Below, piece by piece: positions 24,012 through 33,057 of a DNA stretch of 64,000 nucleotides (positions are counted from its first letter, which is position 1; every line of letters begins with the position of its first letter). The stretch comes from Dryomyza anilis (lineage: Eukaryota > Arthropoda > Insecta > Diptera > Dryomyzidae), in contig OX638135.1 of the NCBI GenBank assembly GCA_951804985.1, positions 65,392,970 through 65,456,969 of the forward strand, written 5' to 3'. Below the pieces are notes generated by a model. It ran no database searches. It saw nothing but the letters and a program-made list of their open reading frames with translations, and was not told where the DNA came from. A program made the position numbers and the translations under genes.

Positions 24012-24452
24012 ATAAATTTTAATTAAAATAATACTGGTGTATCATTTTCATTGTGAATCACTATACATTGTTGAAAAAAATCACAGTATGAACGGGTGCG
24101 ATCTTTTTGACAGCCAAAAAAGAAAAGAATTTTCAGTTTTACATTTTTATAGAGTGCGAATATTTCAAATAAAATAATTGTTTTAACTAATAGTAGAAAT
24201 CGTTAAAAAAGTGAACGGATAACAACATTTTATTACAACATACATTAATAAGAAGGTTTGTAATATTCGTAAACAAAAATGGCTACTGAAAATAACGGAA
24301 ATTCTAGTGTGAACGGTTGACGTTAATTTTCAAATTAGTCACAAAATTTAAGTAATTTTGGCTCAGTGAGAACATAGCAAAAGTTTAATTTGAAAATGTG
24401 CCGATTTAACTAATTACCGACCCTGAACTGAATACAGCATTCGAAATACATA
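24012..24452. other. AT-rich spacer, nothing recognised
   Basis: No repeat end or coding motif was recognised. Confidence 0.4.
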
Positions 24453-24639
24453 TAGCGTATTCACAGTTTCATGGTATTGGTACGACATTGTACGAATACG
24501 ACAGTACAGCAATTGAACTGTGAGCACCACTTTTTTGATTGTTAAAATATTTTATCTAATAAATGCAGCTGATTGTAATAAAATTAGGATTTTTTGGTAC
24601 GAATACCATACTAAAATACGATGAACTGTGAATACGCTA
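24453..24639. mobile_element. MITE with TA flanks (TAGCGTATTCACAG ends)
   Basis: TAGCGTATTCACAGTT at the left is mirrored by AACTGTGAATACGCTA at the right. Inside, GGTATTGGTACGAC pairs with GGTACGAATACC. At 187 bp with TA at both edges, it fits a Tc1/mariner-type MITE. It is non-coding. Confidence 0.82.
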
Positions 24640-24767
24640 ATAGTTGTATTAATCGTATTTTATTTTTGTTTATAAATTACTACTATCGTGTTGATCTAAT
24701 ATAATAGAACACATATACTATGACTATATATAATTATTTTCCAGTAAACTAAGTTTTCCTCACGGTG

Positions 24768-25993
24768 CACAGTGTGCCCAAACGCTCTTAAATCGGGTAA
24801 AATTCAGTATTTTCGGAACCCCTCAACCGTTTTACAGAGAGAACTTAATTTTTAGAATTGGAGTTTTTATCTTTCATGGTTATGGAGATAAAAATCAATA
24901 AAGTTGAGATTTTTTTCATGAACATTATTTCAAAAGTTGTAAAAAATCCAAAAGTTATCCGATTGTTATCTCCTTACTGGAGAAAATATCATGTTTAGTT
25001 TTAAAGATATAGACTTAAACATGAATTTTTGTTTTCATTTTTGAAGACCTTACTTTACGTATTTACGTATATATTTATATATTGTATATTTTATCATAAA
25101 TCAAAATATTTGTATGGGACTTTTATGAACTCAAATATCTCAAGTGGTTTAGTAAATATAAAATTCTGGTCAAACACTGGTCAAAGTTAAAGTTTTTTTT
25201 TCTTAATTTGACACCCTGCAGAAAAGTTTTCAAAGTCCGTAGTCAAAATTTAAGTAAGTAATTTTAAGGAAGAATTATTTCTTCGTATTTTTGACCCTTA
25301 CTTATTTTTTGCCCTACCTTATTTTGAAACTTTAACTTTGACCAGTGTTGTCAGATTAGTTAAATATATTTTTGACAAATTTTATCGTTTACAAGATTTT
25401 TAGTATCTATCAAAAAAATATAATAAAAGTACATGTTACTGAAGAAAAAAATATATTACGAAGATTTGCGTATAAGTCAAATTTTCCAAAAAACTAAAAA
25501 AAATGGAAAACAATAAAAAAAAATCGAAATTAGGATTATATATTTGCTAAACCACTTGAGATATTTAAAAATTGAATTATGTTAATTACTTATAAAAGTC
25601 CTATACAAATATTTTGATTTATGATAAAATGTACAATCTATGTATAAATATGTTAAGTAAAGTCTTCAAAAATGAAAACAAAAATTTATGTGCAGGTCTA
25701 TATCTTTAAAACTAAACAAGATATTTTCTCCAGTAAGCACATTTTCCTTAGATCTCAATGTTTTCTCAACGCTTTTCATAAAAAACAAAAATTTACAAAT
25801 CGTATAGAAAAATTGTTTTTGAAAAAAATATCAACTTTTCTGATTTTTATCTCCACAACCATGAAAGTTACAAACTCGAATTTTAAAACTTAAGTTTTCT
25901 CAAGTTCTCTCTGTACAACGCTATTTAAAATAGGTTGAGTGGTTCTGAAAATACTGAATTTCACCCGATTTAAGAGCGTTTGGGCACACTGTG
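24768..25993. mobile_element. Long foldback element with CACAGTG ends, copy 2
   Basis: Both ends read CACAGTGTGCCCAAACGCTC inward. The arms, 24768-25170 and about 25545-25993, are mirror copies over 400 bp or more with indels. Flanks are CGGTG (left) and CGTTG (right), which match at four of five positions. The CACAGTG heptamer plus GC-leaning 5-bp flanks recall Transib elements, the presumed relatives of RAG recombinase. Transib was defined with CACWATG-like ends, and there is no transposase here, so that link is tentative. Confidence 0.8.
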
Positions 25994-26706
25994 CGTTGTT
26001 CATGTAAATATTTATGAATATATGTATTTTTATAAACATTTAAACTGTATTTTTATTGTTTAATCTTATAATAATTAGTGATGCGGGCGAGACGAGAAAG
26101 TTCTAGATCTATCGAAGTCGATACGAGACCCTACACAGAAAAAAAAAACATAAATGGAATGAACGCAGTTAATTGAGACACCGTTCATAATATATATTGA
26201 AAAAATCATTCTATTTATGAAGTATTCTTCGTATATACGAATCGCACAATTTGAGCGAAATTGATATAATAAACGCGTTCATTATTGTTATGAATTGCGT
26301 TCATTAAGGTATTCATATGACTCAAAGCAACGCAGTCTCCACGTCACGTGCAATTCAGCCGAGCATAAAGGCGATACTGAAAAATAAAAAAAAATACAGT
26401 CCACAAAAGGAGAATAGAAAATACAACACAAAGTAGGTAGGTAGGTATTTGAGTATGTGTGTATGTGTGACTTGCAACTTTTGACCATGCTATAAATAGA
26501 TATTTTTATTTTACTGACCAATCAATGCGCGTCATGCCGCATGAAAAGCAGTGATTATTTTGACTGCTCGCGGCGCGTCGAAAGTCGATGATAGCAGATA
26601 CAATTCTAAGTTTTTATTATTCCTATGTCATTTCGTACAAATAAACCGAATCGTTTCCTTTGTTGTATACAACTCGAAAGAAATAAGCACGGCAGGTACT
26701 TCATAT

Positions 26707-28319
26707 CAGAGATTGAAAAGAGAACACAAACACTATCTTGCAGGGTAGCGTTTGTGTCTGTGAACACAAACTGTAACGCTACAAAACGAACACTAACAAA
26801 TAGAACACAACGATAACGAATTCCGATGCGTACACATACTCCTTTTTAATTTATAGTGATTTTTCATAGAACACAAACCGAAAACAGTATACACGAGGTT
26901 CGTTTTTTAGCGTTATTTTAGTGTTCTTTTAAACAAAGGAAGGGTTTCTGTACCAGAGGTTTTGTAGCGCCTCCACCAAGTGATCGAAGTGGATTAGGCC
27001 CCGCCCTATTAAAGTGGGCGGAAATCGCCTTTTTGTACCAACTTTTTTTTATCGTGGAATTCGATAGAGGAGGTCGAGAAATGGATGTAGCTACCGAGAG
27101 GGGTAGGCCACGCCCACTCCGAAAGGCGGAAATCGCCTTTTTGTACCAATTTTTTTTATTGCAGAATTCGATAGATGTCGGACTAGTTATGAAATAAAAA
27201 ATGTTGCGTTGTTTTATAAATAATTCCAGTTCATCGGAAAACTTGATTAACTTTTATTTTCCGTTGGAAGAAAAACAATCCGACGACCTTCCGTTCATGC
27301 GAAACTCGCTTGGGCTAATTAACTTTTTTTTATATTTGAAATTAATAAAATATATTAGATATACAAATAGATAAAATAAAAAAAAGTTGGTAAAAAAAGC
27401 GATTTCCACTCACTTAGAGTGGGCGTGGCCTACCCCTCTCGGTGGTTACATCCATTTCTCGACCTCCTCTATCGAATTCCACAATAAAAACAAGTTGGTA
27501 CAAAAAGGCGATTTACGCCCACTTGGAGTAGGCGGGGCTTACCCCTCTGGGTGGCTACATCTATTTCTCGACCTCCTCTATCGAATTCCGCAATAAAAAA
27601 AGTTGGTACAAAAAGGCGATTTCCGCCAACTTGGAGTGGGCGTGGCCTACCCCTCGACCTCCTCTTGGAGTAGACATGGCTTACCCCTCTGGGTGGCTAC
27701 ATTAATTTCTCGACCTCCTCTATTTCCGCGATAAAAAAAAGTTGGTATAAAAAGGCGATTTCCGCCCACTTTTAGTGGTCGTGGCCTACCACTCTGGGTG
27801 GCTTCATCCATTTCTCGACCTCCTCTACGATTTCAACGAGAAAAAAAAGTTGGTACAAAAAGCGATTTCCGCTCACTTTAAGAGGGCGGGGCCTAATCCA
27901 CTTCGATCACTTGGTGGAGGCGCTACAAAACCTCTGGTACAGAAACCCTTCCTTTTTTTAATAATTTTAAAAATTTTTAAAATAACACAAAAAAAACTCT
28001 AAAAAAACACTAAAAAACACTAAAAAAAAACACTAAAAGAACACTAAAAAGAACACTAAATTAACGCTAAAAATAACGATAAAAATACACAAACACTTAC
28101 TTTGAGATATAGTTTGTGTTCCTGGTACACTAACCAATGTTGTATACTGTTCTGTTTTCATTGCGTTATATTCGTAGTGTATTAGTTAGTGTTCGCAACA
28201 CAAACGTTAATAAGGAAGGTAGCGTTAGTGTTTTTCATGTTAGGTTTGTGTTTTCGTAGTGTTCGTATCAAAGAACAGTACAGTAAGGTACAGAACGTTA
28301 GTGTTTTTTTCGATCTCTG
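26707..28319. mobile_element. Non-autonomous hAT-like element with CAGAGAT ends
   Basis: The ends are CAGAGATTGAAAAG and CAGAGATCGAAAAA (inverted). The flanks are an exact 8-bp duplication CTTCATAT at 26699-26706 and 28320-28327. CAGRG-type ends and 8-bp duplications are classic hAT features. Subterminal regions repeat AACACTAACG/AACACAAAC words on both sides. There is no transposase. The core holds a large inverted array of ~108-bp units. Confidence 0.9.
26930..27960. repeat. Inverted array of ~108-bp units (foldback core)
   Basis: The outer arms AAGGAAGGGTTTCTGTACCA and GGCGCTACAAAACCTCTGG mirror each other (26935-27010 and 27885-27957). Inside, a unit with GCGATTTCCGCCCACTT, GGGCGTGGCCTACCCCTC and TTCTCGACCTCCTCTATCG occurs about 1.5 times on the left and at least four times in opposite orientation on the right. 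The middle 27180-27370 is unique, with TTCCAGTTCATCGG. The unit length of 108 makes a repeating 36-codon open frame, which I regard as fortuitous. Confidence 0.85.
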
Positions 28320-28681
28320 CTTCATATCACTCAACAACAAACAGCAGCAATATGCAGCAACAGCAAGAGTAGATATAAAATTAAATGTAAGTAGTTAAAA
28401 AATAAATAAATTAAAATAATAAAATAAAATAAAGAAAGTAATAAAATACAAAAAAATAATACAAGAAAATAAAAAAATATATATTTTATTTTGAAATAGT
28501 TTAAAGTTCATAAATATCATGCATTTTTGATAAATACTATGTAAGCGTTCATCAATATTATGAACTTATTCATTACGGTTTTATGAACGATTCATAAATT
28601 GGATGAATTTGGTCTTTGGTTAAGTAATAATGAAAAATTCATAGAATTGATAAATAAATAGTATGAACTTTTTTTTCTGTG

Positions 28682-29339
28682 CACAGAAAAAATTTTGTTC
28701 ATAAATGGAATGAACGCCTCTTAATCGCTACATCGTTCATAATAGATATGGAAAAAAACATTCTATTTATGAACTATTCTTCGTATATACGATTCGCACA
28801 ATTTGAGCGAAATTGATATAATAAACGCGTTCATAATTCTTATGAATTGCGTTCATTGAGGTATTCATATTAATTTTTTGAGGCAAAGCAGCGCAACCCC
28901 CACGGCACGTGCAATTCAGCCGAGCATAAAGGCGATACTGAAAAATAAAAAACCAGTCCAACAGAATAGAATAGAAAATACAACACAAAGTAGGTAGGTA
29001 TTTGAGTATGTGTGTATGATCGTATGTGTGACATGCAAATAAAATGTAAGTAGTTAAAAAATAAATAAATTAAAATAATAAAATAAAATAAAAAAGTAAT
29101 ATAATAAAATAAAAAAAAGTAATACAAGAAAATAAAAAAAGTTTTTTTATTTTTAAATAGTTTAAAGTTCATAAATACTACGAATTTTTTCATAAATATT
29201 ATGAAAGCGTTCATCAATATTATGAACTTTTTCATTACGGTTTTATGAACGATTCATAAATTGGATGAGTTTGTTCATTGATTGAGTAATAATGAAAATT
29301 CATGAAATTGAAGAATATGTATGAACTTTTTTTTCTGTG
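28682..29339. mobile_element. CACAG-ended dispersed repeat, copy 3 (internal deletion)
   Basis: It starts CACAGAAAAAATTTTGTTCA immediately after the last base of copy 2 and ends TTTTTTTTCTGTG. The interior jumps from TGTGTGACATGCAAAT to AAAATGTAAGTAG, losing about 500 bases present in copies 1 and 4. It has the same orientation as copy 2, so the two form a head-to-tail dimer. Confidence 0.87.
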
Positions 29340-29496
29340 TACACTTCTCAATTTATTCCAAAAATTTTCGTAATTTTCTTTAGATTTTATTTAAATATAG
29401 ATCAAATCCGAGATCGAGAAAAGATGTTCAATAATGTTGCATATTTCTATTAGCGAATATGAAGTATATTCTCGCTGCAGTAACCCATCTTAAGAA

Positions 29497-29790
29497 TTAA
29501 ATGTTACCAGTACTACTCATGGAGTAATTCCTTGATGCGTCGCTCAACATTAATTTGAACAAATTGCGTTTATGTGCCTGTGCCGCAGCGTCTTCCAAAT
29601 GCGCTCCATCGATGTGTGCATAAAATTCAAAATGGCTGCCAGTACCGAAGCGTGCGTCGTCGAATGCGATCAAAACTAAGAGTAATATTGGAGCTGACGT
29701 CTTGAGCACAGCTCTCAAAGCAGACGAGTGTCGAGAAGTGCCGCGAGTAGCACGTTTCGGGGCACCATAATGCAGTAGAGAAATGAATTA
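29497..29790 (-). CDS. Possible exon or gene fragment, unidentified
   Basis: A minus-strand frame is open from about 29790 to a TAA at 29497-29499 and is markedly GC-richer than its surroundings. It reads GAPKRATRGTSRHSSALRAV, then LKTSAPILLLVLIAFDDARF, later HFEFYAHIDGAHLEDAAAQA, and ends LSDASRNYSMSSTGNI. There is no ATG at a convincing position, so if real it would be a terminal exon. The APILLLVLIAF stretch is hydrophobic; the tail is serine-rich. I do not recognise the family. No splice acceptor is obvious near 29790. It may instead be a captured fragment inside a repeat. Confidence 0.3.
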
Positions 29791-29863
29791 TGATAAAAGT
29801 GAATGTAAATGGTTGAATGTGTGTAAATATTCTTTGCTGCGGTTTGTGGCCAAAAGAATTTAG

Positions 29864-29965
29864 TCTTCTTCTTCATTTTCTTCTTCGCTTTGACGATGAC
29901 TATTACTCTTCTCTTCTAAGACAACGTGTCTTTTCGTTTGAGTTGAGTTCTTCCTTGGGGAACTT
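29864..29965 (-). CDS. Possible acidic C-terminal exon, unidentified
   Basis: The minus-strand frame reads SPRKNSTQTKRHVVLEEKSN followed by SHRQSEEENEEED and a TAA. It has no ATG. A basic stretch followed by an acidic tail is a plausible protein end, and the codons are less AT-rich than the background. It lies 75 bp upstream of the previous open stretch in the same direction. Function is unknown and it may be chance. Confidence 0.2.
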
Positions 29966-29989
29966 TTTGCATTTTACTTACATTTGATT

Positions 29990-30330
29990 TATTTGTTTCT
30001 CCATGTGCTACACATATACACCACACATAGCTTCTTACCACCCCCTCTACCACTCATCTTATCGTTTCTAATCACATGATAGCCATATATCATTATTGCA
30101 TTATCCAGAACATAGTCTTTTAGCCATGTTTCTGTAACTCCAACTACATCCAAAAAAAACCATCTTTGAGCACACACCTAATAATATCAAGTTTAGTTGA
30201 ATTATTCATTGGAACTATATTTTGTGCATTAAAGTGACCGACATTTAAACAAGTTTTGCTTAAATGGTCTATCAAAATTGAATTATTACTGACCGCTGGT
30301 CCAATATTTTCATTCATCAACATAATAATA
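29990..30330 (-). pseudogene. Non-LTR retrotransposon endonuclease fragment
   Basis: This is the N-terminal part of an ORF2 endonuclease that nicks target DNA. On the minus strand from about 30325: ENIGPAVSNNS, then LNVGHFNAQNIVPMNNSTKL, DIIR, a frame change in a T run near 30155, and GVTETWLKDYV, YGYHVIRNDKMSGRGGG. The N-A-Q-N, V-T-E-T-W-L and R-N-D-(x)-S-G-R-G-G-G blocks are the usual endonuclease motifs of CR1/jockey-type elements. It stops soon after the GGG block. The ORF1 fragment upstream on the same strand suggests both come from one element. Confidence 0.8.
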
Positions 30331-30559
30331 ATTCGTATAAAAATATTCGTATTAAATTTAAATATTTCATATTCATATTATATAATATAACTCATTTATT
30401 TGAGCTATTGATATTATAATTTGTATTATACAATATACTGATCAAGAGATCCGCACATATTTTAAATAAGTAATTGTTGTTTAATGTAGAATATAATAAA
30501 AGAGAAAAGATATACAAAGTATAGAGTATAATACACTTTAGTTTTTAAATGAAAAATAG

Positions 30560-30786
30560 TATAAACGATACTATTTTATATTTTGGGGCGTCACTGTTGA
30601 GTAGCTTAAATCGTTGAATTCTCCCTCCTTTTAGCAGTCGACGACAAACAAATTGCAATTTCGAAGCCATTGGTGTCAAATGATCGTTAAGAAACACTCT
30701 CAAATTAATATTGGTGTCCATAAACTGACTTAATTTTAGGTCCCGTTTCTCATAATATTTGTTCATTATAAAGTCTCGTTTCTGCA
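30560..30786 (-). pseudogene. Non-LTR retrotransposon ORF1 fragment (FP-type C-terminal domain)
   Basis: The minus-strand frame reads KYYEKRDLKLSQFM, NINLRVFLNDHLTPMASKLQ and FVCRRLL. The F-x-N-D-H-L-T-P motif is characteristic of the FP-type domain found in ORF1 proteins of some insect non-LTR elements and in baculovirus few-polyhedra proteins. It is cut on its 5' side at 30786 by an inverted-repeat element. The endonuclease fragment lies about 230 bp downstream, which fits the normal ORF1-ORF2 order. Confidence 0.7.
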
Positions 30787-31799
30787 CACTGCACTGTGGG
30801 ACAGAAGACAATTCTAGCTCGCCGTAAATACAGTTTTGTTCCAATCTTAAAGAAACTTTACTCTAAGCATACATGTTCTATGAATAGATTTCAATTTGAA
30901 AATTATCACGATTGGTTCTTTGCCACGCCCACCTGTTATATAATTGAAATGGTAAACAACTATAACTTTTGTTTCGAATGACTTATTTTTTCTATAATTG
31001 GTATTTAGATACATACTGTAATTGCACATGACCATTCTTAATATGGGCGTAATTGGCCAACTGCCACGCCTACCATTCTTTTTTAACTATATAACTTGGC
31101 CATCGTAAGAGATATTCTGATAATATTAGGTACTATGGTACATATCACAATTCCTAACTACCATATTAAATTTGAGCCAGTTTGGTCAACTATAATGACA
31201 GAAAAGCCAAAACTGACATATAAAATAACAAAATTTAGTTAAATTATTTTATGATTTTCGTACTTTTCTCATCACTTAAACTCATTTTAAATGACGTGTG
31301 GCAAACTAATGCATTCATGTTTAACACTGTTAGAAAGAATACATTTCAGACATTATGCCTGTAAAAAGATTTATGAGTGCATTTGGAAGCTTTTTTCCAT
31401 GTATGCTTTTGTATAAAAAATTCGTAATTTTTGTTTTATGTTTTTGACAAATAATCAAGAAAAACACGAATAGCATTTTGAAATTTTTGATACACAAGAG
31501 AATAGTTCTCTCAATTCCCAATAATATAAAACTAACACTCTGCATGTGTACTATATATTGAAAGAGTTATGACATTTTTAATGTAACCCATTTTTATTTC
31601 TTAAAAAGTACTTGTTTTAATTTTTTGACTTTAAGCAAGCCTACAGAAGGATTTTTTCCCTAGGATGTAACATTTTTTGTTTGTTCTCTAGGTTCTCATA
31701 AATTATTAATAATAATGACATATTTTTAAACTTTCTGCAACGAACTTTAATTTCCGATTTTCGGCGAGCTAGACTAAGCTTCTGTCCCATAGTGCACTG
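30787..31799. mobile_element. Inverted-repeat element with CACTGYGGGACAGAAG-like ends
   Basis: The left terminus is CACTGCACTGTGGGACAGAA. The inverted right terminus is CAGTGCACTATGGGACAGAA, and both continue with TCTAGCTCGCCG, about 43 bp in all. Length is 1013 bp with no transposase frame. No matching target duplication was found in the AT-rich flanks. It truncates the ORF1 fragment at its left edge. Confidence 0.75.
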
Positions 31800-33049
31800 T
31801 TAAATTTTACTAGACTGCAGTTTTTTTTTTCGTATCCAAGTGCAAAGATTTATCTGTTACAAACACAAATCTACATCATAGACGCACATGGACTGCAGCG
31901 AAACAAAAAAGCTCCTTTAGATTTGCGAATTAGGTCGATAGTAGTCTGCACGACACCAGGTGTTATTTCAATGGCACAGCAAGGATGGAAACTCGAATCA
32001 GAAAAGGCACACGTAACTGATCCAGTTCTTTTGCAAATTAGCAGCCATAGCGACGGCAGTGTATTTGTAGTAGGATAGCAACAGTCAACAAATTAGACCA
32101 GCAGGATCCGCACAATTCTAAAGCAGTAGAAGCAACAAACAACCAACTAAGCGGCAAATGCAACAGAAATCACAATGTGTATGATTCTTGACACTAACAG
32201 CAACAAACAATACAATAACAGCAAATCAATTGCAAATCAGACTCAGTATGTACAAATTTGACACAGGCAGCAGCACGCACAAATAATACGGCGTTGTTGT
32301 TTGGAAAATGTCAAACAATATTGTCTTTAATTATTTCACACACAATTCGATGCAGTAACAACGGAGACAGCAATCAGAGGTTAATGTTTGACACCTGCAG
32401 CAGCACGACAAACGACGAAGTTAAGCAAAATGGCGAACAATACTTTTTTAGTTATTATTTCACAACCAGAATGTCTGTTTACAGGCGACTTTATCAAAAT
32501 GTGATACTTTATTTATTTATCTGGCTTGTAGTATACTTTTTTCTAATTTATTATAAAATTTTCAATTTATATCTACATTTATATAGAAAATATGCGGAAC
32601 GCTAGTTGCGACTATTCTCTAGCCATAGTTGCCAGATTTTTTTGTTTACTTTGCAAGTGCAGTACTTTGTTATGGTTAGTGATTTTCTCCAAATTTTAAA
32701 TAAATAAAGTTGTCTAAATACACTTCAAAAAATATTTGAAATTTAATTGAAAAAAATTAAAATAATATTTAAATATTTGAATTGAAAATAATAGTTTTAA
32801 TTGTAAGTATTTCGGAAAAAAAGTGTCAACTTCTGTAGAAGTATGCTTTCTTATTCCACATTATTCCGATGTTTGATTACATTCACAATAACAATGAACA
32901 TTTTCACTTTTAAGCAAACAAAATTCTGGCTGCACATATTTGCAACCCCCACCTACTTTTTTTCAAATTACTGCAATGAATGTCTTTTGTAAGGAAATTT
33001 TTGATACTTGACGTACTATTAATTTGCGAACGTTTTAATGCTAAATATG
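31800..33049. other. Intergenic with a CAG/CAA-rich part and a ~140-bp tandem duplication
   Basis: Positions 31900-32420 are rich in CAGCAACAAAC-type words and less AT-rich than the flanks. TTTGACACAGGCAGCAGCAC (32258) recurs as TTTGACACCTGCAGCAGCAC (32388), each followed by AATGTCAAACAATA/AATGGCGAACAATA and TTATTTCACA. A 115-codon frame overlaps it, but I see no domain. It could be an LTR or an untranslated region. Confidence 0.45.
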
Positions 33050-33057
33050 GTTAGAAG

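Larger units (their letters stand above)
26134..28681. mobile_element. CACAG-ended dispersed repeat, copy 2, split by a hAT-like insertion
   Basis: It is in opposite orientation to copies 1 and 4. It begins CACAGAAAAAAAAAAC and ends GTATGAACTTTTTTTTCTGTG. It carries the family landmarks CAATTCAGCCGAGCATAAAGG and CTATAAATAG. The repeat is broken at 26706 and resumes at 28320. The joined sequence, GCAGGTACTT then ATATCACTCAACAACAAAC, matches copy 4 (reverse complement near 43235), which confirms the break. Its right end touches copy 3 with no bases between. Confidence 0.87.

Noticed and set aside
27387..28002. 69- and 75-codon frames repeating a Leu/Trp-rich peptide
   Set aside because: The 108-bp unit keeps phase, so frames open by chance; the opposite arm of the same element does not conserve them.
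32258..32605. 115-codon plus-strand frame
   Set aside because: It overlaps a ~140-bp tandem duplication and lacks a domain; the hydrophobic end is AT-driven.
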